The notes: generated by a model from the letters alone, not told the origin. A stretch of 64,000 nucleotides of DNA from Diphasiastrum complanatum (GCA_029204225.1 CM055099.1:42710597-42774596), one strand, 5' to 3'. Positions 32,759 through 43,942 are shown, numbered from the stretch's first letter. Numbers and translations are program-made.

Positions 32759-33690
32759 ATGGCTAAAGAATCGGAGTCTATTGGTTCTTTATTTAATGAA
32801 GATAGGCTGGATGGCACAAACTATTCCTTGTGGTGCTACATGATAAAGAACCTTCTAATTGCTAAAGGTTTGTGGGAAGTAGTTAATGGTGACGAAGAGA
32901 GGCCGCCTACCTTGGCACCTATTACACCATCTAGAACAACTACTTCACCATCTACGGAGGTGTCTTCCGATGAGCAAAAGAAGTGGGATCGATGAGATGC
33001 ACAAGCACATTCCGTCATTGCATTATCAGTGAAGAGATCTATCCTTCCTCATATTAGATCATGCAAGACTTCCAAAAGTGCTTGGGAGACTCTTGCCAAG
33101 ATGTTTCAAGTAAAGAATGCGGCAAAAGTGGTATATCTTCGAAATCAACTTTCTATCTTGAAGATGCAAGAAGGTGATTTGCTTACAAACCACTTGACGA
33201 AGATCAAGGACCTTCGAGAGGAGCTTCTTAGTATTGATGAGGTGATTGAGAACTCACAATTTGTATCTATTACTCTCAACTCTCTTCCTAATTCTTACCT
33301 TCCATTTGTGTCATCATTTTTCTTAGGGGACAGCAAATCTCCTTCGACGAACTTGTTGGCTTACTTCTTCAAGAAGAGCAAACAAGGATCAACTTTGGTG
33401 AACAAGAAGATCAAGCTTTCTTTGCAAAAGGCAAAGGCAAAGGCAAGTGGAAAGGGAACCCTTCTTTCAACACTTCCAAAGATGATCAACAATCTAAGGA
33501 AGCTCAAGATCAAGGCTCCAAGAAAAAGGGTAAGTGCCACTATTGCAAGAACTTTGGGCATCACATCAAAGAATGTAGGAAGAGGCTTGCAAAGGAAAAA
33601 GAGAAAGGTAACGATACAAGTACCGCAATCATTACTTTGGAACAACAATTTGGAAAGGAGGATAATCTTTTCAATAATGATTATGCATGA
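32759..33690 (+). pseudogene. Copia-1 gag
   Basis: ATG 32,759 gives MAKESESIGSLFNEDRLDGT then NYSLWCYMIKNLL, the usual copia Gag start. A stop at 32,994 (one base change from Arg) interrupts it. The retrotransposon gag domain continues at 33,029-33,480 (KTSKSAWETLAKMFQVKNAA, LSILKMQEGDLLTNHLTKIK). A shifted frame carries the zinc knuckle CHYCKNFGHHIKEC near 33,535-33,578, which fits CX2CX4HX4C. Gag would package element RNA in virus-like particles. This copy needs two corrections to read through, so it is non-coding as it stands. Confidence 0.85.
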
Positions 33691-34277
33691 CTTATAACAA
33701 AGAAGTTTCCACAAAGCCTGTGAAAGTGCATGATGGAAGCAAAGTTCAAGGTGTTGATAACACCTCTTATCCTATCAAAGGTATTGGAGTGATCCCCATT
33801 ATCTTACCCAATGGTGAGGAGAAAAACATTCGTAATGTACTTTATGTTCCAAAAATAAAAAAGAATCTCATTTCGGTGTCTACAATTATGAACCAAGGAT
33901 TGGTTGTGGAATTCAAAGAAGACAAATGTCTTATCAAAGACCCAAAGAGATCTCTTATGATCATTGCTTCGGGAACATTACGTGGTGGATTGTTCCTTAT
34001 GGATACCTATGAGCGAAGAGCTCAATCATCTTTTTGTCTTGTTGCATCAAGTTCACATTCTTTGGATTTGGCTGAATTATGGCATGCTAGGTTTGGACAT
34101 CTCAACTTTGTTAGCTTGAAGATGTTGAAGAGATTCAATATGGTTGAAGACATTCCTAATATTGAGCATCCCGAAGGACATGTATGCGAAGGATGCATAC
34201 TTGGAAAATTTCAAAGGCAAGCTTTTCCAATTGATGGAACTATTAGAGTTGATGGCAAATTTGATTTGGGTTCATAG
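33687..34277 (+). pseudogene. Copia-1 protease remnant and GAG-pre-integrase
   Basis: The frame opens at MTYNKEVSTKPVKVHDGSKV, which in copia elements lies just after the protease DSGA active site. No DSGA-type motif occurs upstream, and the preceding gag frame ends at a stop, so the active site has been deleted. ILPNGEEKNIRNVLYVPKI and ELWHARFGHLNFVSLKMLKR then HVCEGCILGKFQRQ follow, the zinc-binding pre-integrase region. It shifts frame into integrase. Confidence 0.85.
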
Positions 34278-35319
34278 TGATGTATGTGGTCCAATGAGGA
34301 CCGAATCCATTGGAAGGTGTAAGTACTTTGTTACTATTATTGATGACCTTTCAAGATTTACATGGATTTATCCTATGAAGGCAAAATCTAAAGTTTTTCA
34401 ACGCTTTAAGGATTTTCTAGCAATGATAGAAAATCACTTTGGGCACTCTTTAAAGATCTTACGTACCGACCGAGGAGGGGAATATATAAAGAATATGTTC
34501 GGTACTTATCTTCAAAGCAAAGGTATCCATCATCAAATGACAACCCCTTACACACCTCAACAAAATGGTGTTGTCGAAAGAAAGAATCGCACTATTATGG
34601 AGATGGCTCGATGCATGCTCAAGGCAAAGGGCCTACCTCACAAGTTTTGGGCTGAAGCGGTTATAACGACGGCTTACATTAGTAATCGGTGTCCTACTAA
34701 AGCCTTGAAGGTATTACCTCCTTATGAAGTTTGGTATGGTAAGAAGCCTACTGTTTCTCATTTACGCATCTTTGGTTGCACGGCTTATGTTTTCATTCCC
34801 GATAAGCTAAGAACCAAGCTTGATGATAAAGGAGTTAAATGCATATTTGTTGGCTATAGTAGTGAAAGCAAGGGCTATAGGTTGTTCAATATGGATACTA
34901 ATAAAATCATAGTAAGTCCTGATGTTCATGTTAATGAAAAGACCTCCTATGATGTTGCGCCCACTCATGTCATGAAAGGGGACTTCCCCCATGATGCATA
35001 TGTTGATATATTTCCAGATTTGGTTTTGCCATCTAATCATGAAGAGAAGAAACTGCCATCTACTTCTAGTGGACAGCCCACTAGTCCTTCAATTTTGCAG
35101 CCCATAGTTCATCAAGAAGAACCTATTTATGGTGAAGAGCAGCCTGTTGAAGACATTGGACAGCAAGGTCCAAGTTCGGAACACTTTGGACAGCAAAGTG
35201 TAAAGGTAAGGCTGTTGGATAGCCCAAACCAGTCCCTAAATGGTTGTTGCAGACTTTGCAAGACAGCAAAGTGGATCATTTCTATGAAGGGAAGACTCGT
35301 GCCTCTACTAAATCAGTAA
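34144..35319 (+). pseudogene. Copia-1 integrase
   Basis: A 391-codon frame contains the catalytic core: HSDVCGPMRTESIGRCKYFV (first Asp), LKILRTDRGGEYIKNMFG (second Asp) and QQNGVVERKNRTIMEMARCM (Glu). SHLRIFGCTAYVFIPDKLRT and CIFVGYSSESKGYRLFNMDT from the C-terminal region follow. All three catalytic residues are present. It is out of frame with the upstream region and has no protease to release it. A Gln/Pro-rich linker follows from about residue 300. Confidence 0.85.
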
Positions 35320-35625
35320 AATTTGCTGATTTTGCTCTAACTTCTATTGAGGATGGTGCAGTAGAACCTGTTTTTTATGAGCAAGCCAGAGGAGTAAAAT
35401 GTCGGGAGGATGCGATGCAAGAGAAGTACAACTCACTCATGAAGAATCACACTTGGGTTCTTGTTGATCTTCCACATGGGGCTGGAATCTTCATCTCTCA
35501 ACAACGATACATTGAGCAGATGTTGAAACAATCTTCTTTTTTCAAGTCACCGCAAGTTGATGCATATCATGGATGCATTAGTGAAAAGTTTTATGCGAAA
35601 CCTTTTCAATTTGATGTTTAGGCTG
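35320..35625 (+). pseudogene. Copia-1 RT stub
   Basis: A start-of-RT sequence (EKYNSLMKNHTWVLVDLPHG) is joined directly to a region normally found near the RT/RNase H boundary (GIFISQQRYIEQMLKQ). The whole catalytic RT, including YVDD, is missing. RNase H is also absent. The join is at about 35,482. Confidence 0.8.
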
Positions 35626-36541
35626 AAAAATTCAAGCACTCTTTGGAACAATTTTGTACTAATCGAGGAGGGAGTAAACATGTGTCAATTAGTACTTTTG
35701 TTCAAAGTGTTAAGAGCGAGCATTTGTTTGGAAAGAATTTTTCATTACTTGAAGAATCTTCTATGTCATCCCATGCCTCTTCGTGGGATTGCTTTGATGA
35801 CGCCATCGTTGATGCATCTCTTGATAGTTTGTTAATTTTTATGATGAAGATGTTGGACAGCAGGTTCAGTCATCTTCTTTTGGTCATTTACAGCCCATTT
35901 TATATCATGAGCAGTCCATTATGCTTTGGGAACAGCCTGCGGAAGATTATGGACAACATGGTCCATGTTGGGAACACTTTGGGCAGCAAAGTGTTGAACA
36001 GCCCATAATAGTTCCTTGTCGGCTATTGGAGACTTTGCAGGACAGCAAAGAAATATCTTACTACGAAAGGAAGGCACATGTCTCTTTAAAATCAGTACCT
36101 CTTGCTGATTTTTTTGGTTCTACACTTACTCGTCATCATGATGTTGGTACATCGCCTATTCTATGTGAGCAAGTCATTGATGGTAAGGTTCGGGAGGATG
36201 TGATGCCAAAAGAGTTTGCTACTTTTTTTGTTGTCCTTATGGTAAGAAGTATTTTCGAATGATGTGGGAGCCTATGACGGATTACAAGTCCATGTTTGGA
36301 CTTATTGTCGAGTTTATGTTGGTTTCCTACTTCGGATGGAGCATGCAAATCCTCACCCTTCGACTTGATGCTTCATTATTACGCATTCTTTTCCTTTTAA
36401 ATGTTGGACATGATTGGGGATGAGATTTCGACTACTTCGGTGCGAAGTTTATTTGGCGACATGAAGTTCGAACAGCAAGTTGCATTTTTCTCTTTCGAGA
36501 AGTTACTTCATGTTATGTTATGCATTTCCATTTAAGGAGGG
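35626..36541 (+). other. Copia-1 noncoding 3' region with duplicated linker
   Basis: There is no pol coding here. The segment 35,925-36,205 repeats, with divergence, the integrase-RT linker at about 35,135-35,420: GACTTTGCARGACAGCAAAG, AAATCAGTA and TGCTGATTTT blocks recur in the same order. The end holds the polypurine tract (ATTTAAGGAGGG, 36,530-36,541). Confidence 0.75.
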
Positions 36542-36962
36542 TGTTGGAATGTAAATGGAATTGCTTACATTACCATAGGTTACTTTGACCCAAAAGGTCG
36601 AGAGTTGTGTAACCATGGTCATTTATTATATTAGGCCTACTAAACTTAGAATTAGCTAAGTTAGTATGAAATTAACTTGGTAGGGACTCATGGGTCCACT
36701 AGGCCTAATTGTGACATTAAGTACCCCAACTTGACATATTGGAGGTACCTTATTCTTTCTATGTAACTTATAGAAAGTTGGATGATCAATAGTCAAGTAG
36801 TTGGAAAGCCAATAGTCAAGTAGTTGGATAGCCAATAGTCATGAAGTTAGATAGTCATCTTGGACTATATATATGTGTGCATCCCATTTGTATAAGACAC
36901 TTTTGTAAGCAATACTGACTATTCTCCTTGGCTGTCCACGAGTTTCTACAAGAGGGTTTCTA

Positions 36963-36965
<3 letters not shown>
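36542..36965 (+). repeat. Copia-1 3' LTR, truncated at its TC run
   Basis: It matches the first 424 bases of the 5' LTR, with differences such as AAAGTAAC/AAATTAAC and CCCAGC/CCCAAC. It ends at TTTCTAGCCATCTC, where the 5' LTR has CTCTCTCTTTCTTTTGAG. From that point a long (CT)n and LINE-N follow. The last 75 or so LTR bases are not found after LINE-N. Confidence 0.9.

Positions 36966-37041
<76 letters not shown>
36966..37041 (+). repeat. (CT)n microsatellite, 5' flank of LINE-N
   Basis: About 38 CT units begin exactly in the natural TC run of the copia-1 LTR and end at the first base of LINE-N. Confidence 0.95.
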
Positions 37042-37044
<3 letters not shown>

Positions 37045-37779
37045 AGCGATGGTGCTCCCTCATGCCAAGTTGTTACTTGCCATCCCCACGGAGGTGGACA
37101 CAGCGTGGTTGACTATTTCATTGGCTCACCAGCCTTGATTTCTTTTCTTCATACTTTTCATGTTTTGCACCCTACCATCTCTGATCACTCTCTATTGCTC
37201 CTGTCTCTTGGCCATACTACTCTGGATACTATTACGACACCTCGTTCCACACGTCGCTTCGTCCTTCTTTCTCTCCACTTGGTATCCCTACTTACACTTC
37301 CTCTCTAGCCACACTGCTCGAAGATTTTCCCTTCTCGTCTTCAGTAGACCAACAAGCCGCCTTTTTATCCCAGTCGCTTCTTCACTCAGCCAATACTGCC
37401 TAACCTCCAAAAAAATTCTCATCTCATAAACGCACATACAATAGATGGTATGATGATGAGTGCCTCTTTCTACACAAGCAGGTTGTCCAAGCTCAATACC
37501 ATTCTCCCGGCACCTTAGCATCTAAACAAAAGGAATACCATAGAACGACTTTACGAAAAAAGACTTGTTTACTTTCAATCTCTGGCACAGAAACTCATCG
37601 ATTCCTTGGACTCCTCTTCTTCCACCTCCTTTTGGAAGATGTTTTCTAAGAACCCATGTAAGCCCGCTCCTATTTCCATTGAATCTTGAATTGACTTTGC
37701 TGCAAGACTTTATACAGTAGACTCTCCTTCCATTTCTCTCTCACCACGACCATCAGAATTCACTCTTTTCACTCCATCC

Positions 37780-38941
37780 ATGATTGAAAACGCCATAAAA
37801 AATGGTCCAAACCATAAAGCAATCGATGTTGACTCTCTATGTATGGACTTTCTAAAACCTATCGCCCACATTGTTGCTCCATACATCTCCTACGTTTTTA
37901 ACCAATCTGTTATTTTTGGCCTTTCCACACCCTGGTGTACTAACCTTTTGCATCCTATACTTAAGGCTGGTGATCCTCTGAATGTAGACAACTATCGTAC
38001 CATTATGATCAGCCACACTATGGCTAAGCTCTATGGTTCGGTTACGCAGTCTATCATCAGCTCTCAGGCGGAGACAGAGGGGTTATATGCTATGGGACAG
38101 GCAGGTTTTAGAGCAGGCTATTCCACTGCAGACTAGATATTCATACTGAGATGTATCATTGAGGCAGCGAAGTCCAGGAAACAAAGAGTCTTTTGCTACT
38201 TTGTGGACTTCCGCAAAGCATTTGATTTAGTTCTGAGACACTTGTTGCTCCAGCGTCTGGCATCCCTTGGTTTCTCACAGGAGGTAATTGCTGCTATTAT
38301 CACATTATACAAGAGAGTTTTGGCGCGTTTCCGTGATGGAGATGGATGGTCCTCATATATCCATAGTACAGTAGGAGTAAAGCAGGGCTGTCCTTTGTCA
38401 CCCACCCTCTTTGCTTTATACATTGATGACCTTGAGCGGATCATTCGGGAAGAGGGTGGTGATGGATGTCCTCTAGCAGATACTGTTATCCCTATCCTTC
38501 TTTATGCAGATAATGTGGTTCTACTATCCAGGACTTCAGCGACATTTGGATGCCTTGTATACTTTCTGTCAGATATGGGGGCTGAGGGTGAACATTGGTA
38601 AGACTAAGGTTATGGTATTTAACACCAACAGACAGCATATGAGAGACACTATGTTCTACTTTGATGGACAACTCCTAGAGATAGTGGCGTCCTACACATA
38701 CCTCGGTGTTCTCTTTTCTGGTCCGTTGCTTTCTTTTAGACCGGCTGCATTGGCTAGGCTCTGCAAGGGGCACTCTGCTCTTGTTCAGATGGAGAGGTTT
38801 TCCTCTACTTATTATGTGCATGACCCGGACACACGTTGTCGCCTCTTCTCTTCAACTGTTTCTCCAGTTGCACTATACTCAGCAGAGACATGGTGTCTAG
38901 GCTTATCTAGAGACACTTGGTGTGACATCTCTCGGTTGTAG
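37780..38941 (+). pseudogene. LINE-N reverse transcriptase
   Basis: Two main frames (37,780-38,136; 38,203-38,601) hold LLHPILKAGDPLNVDNYRT, MGQAGFRAGYSTAD followed by a stop, MDFRKAFDLVLRHLLLQRL (first catalytic Asp block), VGVKQGCPLSPTLFALYIDD and LLYADNVVLLSR. The last has YADN instead of YADD, removing a catalytic Asp. Thumb sequence continues at 38,504-38,941 in another frame. Confidence 0.85.
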
Positions 38942-39026
38942 ATTCACATGCTTAGTCGGATGATTCGGGCCAAGCAGTCAGTTCCTCATGAGATTATGTT
39001 AGCGGAGTTTGCATCTCCTCCCCTAA

Positions 39027-39725
39027 TTGTACAGGCTATTTTCAGGATCATCACTTTCATTCAGAGTCTCAGAGCTTGATTCTTCCAGATATGTGGTAGC
39101 GACTTATACATCTTCTCGCACTTTGGTCAGGCAGAGGGCTAAGTCCTCATGGTTTCAGTATGCTTTGGACTTTCTACATAGATGGGGATTATCTATGTCT
39201 GACCTCCCAAGGTCTTCCGGTTAGATCGATTTATCTCTCTCATGCGTTGTCTTTTGGCCTACGCTACCGTATTGTTCAGATACGGGTCTCTTCTCATCAG
39301 CTCGCTATTGAGACAGGCCGATACACAGACACACCACGACCATTACGGATCTGTCAGTGTTGTACACTACAGGAGGTTGAGGATGAGTTTCACTTTATTT
39401 TCATCTGTCCAGCTTATTATGAGATTAAAGGCAGATAACATTGTCTCTATCGGGACACTCCGCTCACGCTTGGTTTCTTCTTTACTTATCCGGATGCGAG
39501 ATGTGTTGGTTTGTTATTGCGAGATATGTTCTCCTTGAGACCTTCACTTCTGTCGGATGATCAGGATGTTGACCGCAGCCAGCCACATATTACACTTTTC
39601 TTTCAGAAAAGAGTTAGGGAGGATACTTCTGATAGTGAGATTGACATTCCATCCAGAATTCGTCATCAGAGGCCACCATGTGCCTCACACCAGATCACAC
39701 AGTTTTTCTCTCTTAGTTAGTGAGT
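39027..39725 (+). pseudogene. LINE-N ORF2 C-terminal region
   Basis: Shifting frames cover the thumb-to-finger region, the CCHC finger and the tail. The finger reads [17 protein letters not shown] then C. The tail 39,511-39,720 has QPHITLFFQKR and ends HQITQFFSLS, the two PIP-like motifs seen across the group. About 60 bases of the normal C-terminal domain are missing near 39,205-39,235. Confidence 0.8.
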
Positions 39726-39893
39726 TTTATTCCTCCACGTAGCTGGTGGTTAAGCTACTGCTTTTGTACCCTCACCATAGCTGGAGGTTAGGTTTGGTTT
39801 TATTTCAGTCTATTTCCGTTTTTAGTTTTAGCTGATATTAATAAGTCTGGCATGGATAGTGCTCCTTTCTGATGTACTTTTTCTTTGTCTTAT

Positions 39894-39907
39894 GTGCCCA
39901 AAGGCAC
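39894..39907 (+). promoter_or_regulatory. LINE 3' terminal hairpin (GTGCC/GGCAC)
   Basis: A perfect 5-bp stem with loop CAAA. Compared with LINE-A (GTACC/GGTAC) the third pair changes on both sides, from A-T to G-C. Confidence 0.7.
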
Positions 39908-39940
39908 CCTATAGACATTAATATATATTCTATTCTATTC

Positions 39941-39943
<3 letters not shown>

Positions 39944-40026
<83 letters not shown>
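39944..40026 (+). repeat. (CT)n microsatellite at the LINE-N tail
   Basis: About 41 CT units, preceded by three to four TATTC units that grade from the LINE tail into the CT repeat. The right flank is unique-looking DNA. Confidence 0.95.
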
Positions 40027-40028
<2 letters not shown>

Positions 40029-42610
40029 GCATAGATGTGTTTGCATGCACACCTATATGTATTTGTCTGTGTGCAGCATGAATGCAAGGTGCAGATAAGT
40101 CATGATTTATATCTCTCATTTTCAATCATATAGAACAAGCACATGTAAATATCAAACTTAAGATAGAATACTTTGAATACTCACTGTAAAGATCGATTTG
40201 AGAGATCAAGTGAGCCTGACGCACGTGCTGTCTTTAGTATTTTTTCCATTTACAAAGAGAAGCAAGACATCAAGAACCTCCTGAAATCACAACCATTATT
40301 GTGCTTTTGTGGCATATGAAAACATATCATTGCAATACCTTGACTTTAACAAAATCATAACAAAAATCTTCTAGCTCTTTGAACTTTTAGGTAAGAAATG
40401 TAATTAATCATAGCTTCAACAAAGGTCGCCTTAACAAGAATCAAGAAGATTCAAACCTTGTTGAATATTCCAGCACACATAGAAGCCCAAATTTTTGGTC
40501 TAATTCCATGGTAATGTATTGTAAAAGTTTAGTTGAGAACCAAAGATAAAGCTTATGGTATTCTTTTACTAAGGGAATTAGCCATTGTTTTTAGGGTACT
40601 TGCAAAGATCTAAACATGTACTTTCATGTCATAGCCCCAAACATAGATAGAGAAATGTTGTTGACTTGATCAATCAAGAGGTAAGTATATACAATGATTT
40701 ATAAAGAGGAAAAGTTTGTTGCAAGCATTTGCTTTTGTCTTTATTTTTCTCCACACTGGCTGGATTTTAAGCTTGATTAGAATTTTTTAACCCTCTCCCT
40801 CAAATGCCCAAGACAAGCTAATACGAAATGAATTATGGTTAGTGAATGAGATGATAGTATGCCAAGAAATCTCTTTGTTAGTTTCTAAAGACTTTGTCAA
40901 TTTCATACATTTTTTTGGTTGTTTGTTAGGGATTTAAGCATTTATCTATTTCCTACAATAAGACACTTCTACTACACTATCCAGCTCCTCATTCAGATCA
41001 CTAGAAATTGACTTTTTCAGTTTTAATTTTCACCATATTTTGGGAGTTCAATTTTCGTACTCCTTAGTTCTCCATTCTAGATATTTTTTCTTACAGCAAG
41101 ATTCTAGTGCACTTTTAAGTTGTCAATCCAATAGGCAGAAGTCAAGGTGTTTCATATCCAACACTTAGGTATGTTTCAAGCTAATAGAATTATCACAATT
41201 CCTAAACCGTAAAGGACTAATCTTATTAGCACTCACAAAACTCAAATCTGAAGAGAGAATTGTATTGATCGCTTAATCAATCAACAACAGTAGCATCATA
41301 CTACTCAACAGCCTTTGATTGTAGGAACTCACACTATGCTAGGGATGGGCATATAGACTTAGGAATATGATCCTTTGTTTAATAATGAAAAACAACTTCC
41401 TAAGACAAGTCTTCATATAAGGCTTAGAAACCCATCCCGACCCTTTTGGGCCAGAACGTACTAGGTCAATTTTTTTAATTAGAAAAAAAACAGGTTTCTC
41501 TTAGCACTTAGATATGAAATGATGCTTCAGACTCTTTAGTTTTTGGCATTAATTTGTTATCAACATCAAAGCGTATAGCATGGAGGACAAAGGTAAATGT
41601 TTTAGAAATGTGAGGGCTGCTCCTGAAATGCACTTTTTTAACATTTTGGGAATTGGGAATAGACTCAATAACCAGTACTTCAAGAACTTGAATGCGATGA
41701 TAGGCAAGAGCGACAGGAGAGGACAATGGACTTAAGAAGTGTACAAAGCGAGGTAGGAGAATAGCTAGTGGAGACAAACGCATTCCAAGCTGACAAGATT
41801 TCGTATTGAAAGAGAGACGAGATTAAAAAAAGAACCTGAAAATTTATCTAGAAAGAAAGGTTGAGAATGTAGATGTGAGAGTTGATGGTGTTGAAGCTGA
41901 TCAAGAGGATAGTGACATTGCAGTCTGGTTGCCGGAGAAGAATTATACCTCCTACGTGATCCCCTCCTTTTTGTTAAAAAATCAAGCTACGATTTGAAAG
42001 CTTGCATAGTGATTTCGTCAACTACTTCAAAAGAGTCAGAAACAAGCCAGCCAATAATCCTTATCTCAATTCCTTTGTTAATAAAATACGTATTTTTTGA
42101 AAAAAAAAATTGGTCAAGTTCATAACGAAACACGTTCCCGAATGCGTTCCGTTCTGGAACGGGCAACTGTGGCTGGTCTAGAGCTATAGGACTTTTAGGT
42201 GCCACGTGTCAATATTCTATTGGCGCGAGGTGACCCTTTGTTATGGACCCGCACTGGTGTGCACAACTAACGCGTGTCGTTGGTCATGCATGAGCCCTAT
42301 GGTCAGAGATGACCCCACTTGAACTATGTATATACAGGTGGATCTCCATGAGCTTGTCATTCATTCTCTCCTGGAGAATGAAGAGCTCTTCCACTGGTGG
42401 TCAGGTCAGGACGATATTCTAGGCCTCAGGATGTAGGTAGGCGATGGTCGATGATAAGGCATGGTGGGATAGAACACCATGGCTTATCGAAAATCCGAGC
42501 TTACTTGATGGTGGTCTACAGCTCCAAGCGCACGAGGGGCTCTTAATTTCAAATGCAAGTAGCCCTTCACACTCAGCGTTGGGGGAAACTTCATAAACGT
42601 CGAAATTCAT
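40027..42610. other. Unassigned, possible host intergenic or intronic DNA
   Basis: AT-rich, no LINE or LTR protein similarity. Short frames (for example 41,508-41,783 minus, 42,419-42,613 minus) lack any recognised domain, and I would not call them genes. Around 42,200-42,360 there are promoter-like CACGTG and TATGTATATA elements that could belong to an unrecognised LTR. Confidence 0.4.
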
Positions 42611-42611
42611 C

Positions 42612-43212
42612 AAAGAGAAAATTCAAAGTGGTGACATGGAGCTTATCTATTGCCCTATGGAAGAGCAAGTTGCGGATATCTTTATCAAAGGACTTGGCAA
42701 AGAAAAGTTTCAGAAGTTTAGAGAACTTCTAGGAGCAATAGATAACAAAGTAAACATTAAGGGGTAGTGTTAGGAATTAATGTTTATTTTGTACCCCTTA
42801 TTGTGAATTTGGCCATGCCTACGTGCTATTATAGGGGCCATTTCTATTCATAGTAAATACTAAACTCAATTTAGTAATTCATGCATGTAGGTGGGCGCAC
42901 TAGTTCTAGGATAGAACTTGATTACAGTACTTAGAGATTCATTTTGGGACTTTACCCAAAATAGCGTTTAACTTTAGCAATTAGCTTTTCGGCTTTTAAG
43001 CTTTTGTTTTTGATTTTAGCTTTTGGCATATACTAGAAAAAGTAATTAAGTAGGCTAACTAACGCCCAACCACAAAATAATTCTACTGTATAGAGCTTTG
43101 CTCATCCTTCCATAATCTAAGCTCTCCCAATCTCTCACACTGGTCTTGGTATGTGTGAGTGGTAATATAATTAATTAACTCCATTTAGAAATTTGTGTAT
43201 CAAATTCTGACA
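42612..43212 (+). mobile_element. Copia-3, RNase H end plus 3' LTR
   Basis: The frame from about 42,612 reads IKEKIQSGDMELIYCPMEEQ and GLGKEKFQKFRELLGAIDNK then a stop, the end of copia RNase H. It nearly equals copia-2 at 44.34-44.54 kb. GGGG and then an LTR starting TGTTAGGAATTAATG (42,768) and ending AAATTCTGACA (43,212) follow. The 5' remainder is missing. Confidence 0.85.
42768..43212 (+). repeat. Copia-3 LTR
   Basis: TG...CA ends and the same terminal sequences as the copia-2 LTRs (TGTTA.GAATTAATG and AAATTCTGACA). The interior is diverged and longer. Confidence 0.8.
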
Positions 43213-43942
43213 AGGCCGAAGGTGCTAGCGGTGGTATGGGACGTCCTTAGGGCCGGAAGCTGAATCCGGCTTGTTGTCTAGTCATTAGGCTCAGGGCGGG
43301 CATGCGTGTGGACCTGGATTGGATCTTGCAACGGGACGGATCGTGGGCGTTCGGTTTATTGTGTTCACCGGCACCTAGTAGTTTCCGGTTCGTGTGGTTG
43401 TAACATGACACCTCGTTGGATACTTATCATGCATGTACAACATGTGGTGTCATGCCCACGACCGTTAGGACGTCACCCGTAATTTAATTATGATTATGAG
43501 AGGGGTTTGGGGCCCTCATGTGTATATGGTCATAATTAATGGTTGGTGGCCTAAACTCAAGATGGTGAATTTTTATGGGTCTATCAGTGACTCATAGGGG
43601 AACCAGATGACGTGGCCCATTTAGGCTGCAGATGTGTCCAATGAAGTGTCACAATGCACTACTAGTGGTGCATGGGCCATGGAGAGTATAAGTATACCCA
43701 TTGGGCTCTCACTAGTGTATGCTTGATTGTGATGTTAGTAGCTACATGTTGCTGGTATGACTCCTCTATCTCTTGTGAGTGATTGATCCATAGCTTGTGG
43801 GCTAGATCCTTTGATCTAGGTTTGGTTGGGTTGGTTTGTCCATAGAAGCCGCGAGCTTTAGGATGATATATTCACATGTCATAAGCAAGGCCTAGCAGCG
43901 ATTCGCGAATCCCGATTCAAGATAGTGCAACTATGATAGATC
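43213..43942. other. Unassigned 730-base block between two copia elements
   Basis: It is GC-richer than its surroundings, with a TATA-like GTATAAGTATACCC near 43,686 and a pyrimidine-rich end. It looks like a promoter or LTR-type sequence, but I could not find matching terminal repeats or a primer site. Confidence 0.35.

Larger units (their letters stand above)
31653..36965 (+). mobile_element. Copia-1, young Ty1/copia element lacking PR site and RT
   Basis: The 5' LTR (31,653-32,154) is followed by the primer site, leader, gag, part of the protease region, integrase, an RT stub and a long noncoding 3' part, then a purine tract and a 3' LTR (from 36,542) cut at an internal TC run where a (CT)n repeat starts. 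LTRs differ at only about five sites over some 425 bases, so the insertion is recent. Large internal deletions make it non-autonomous. It inserted into LINE RT sequence at 31,652. Confidence 0.9.
37042..39943 (+). mobile_element. LINE-N, 5' tip joined to EN end, tail type II
   Basis: The first bases (TGCCAGCGATGGTGCTCCC) match the start of LINE-O (CCAGCGATGGCTGCTCC), so the true 5' end is present. At about 37,070 it jumps to the EN end (CHPHGGGHSVVDYFIGSP, SDHSLLLLSLGH). The EN-RT linker, RT, thumb, CCHC region (CQCCTLQEVEDEF near 39,354), QPHITLFF (39,580-39,603) and terminal ITQFF follow. The tail has the GTGCC/GGCAC hairpin, then repeated TATTC units and CT repeats. Stops and shifts disable ORF2. 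Confidence 0.9.

Noticed and set aside
40027-42610. Host protein-coding gene in the unique block
   Set aside because: Short minus-strand frames have no recognisable domain and no consistent splice structure.
43213-43942. Solo LTR
   Set aside because: No TG...CA ends with flanking target duplication could be found.
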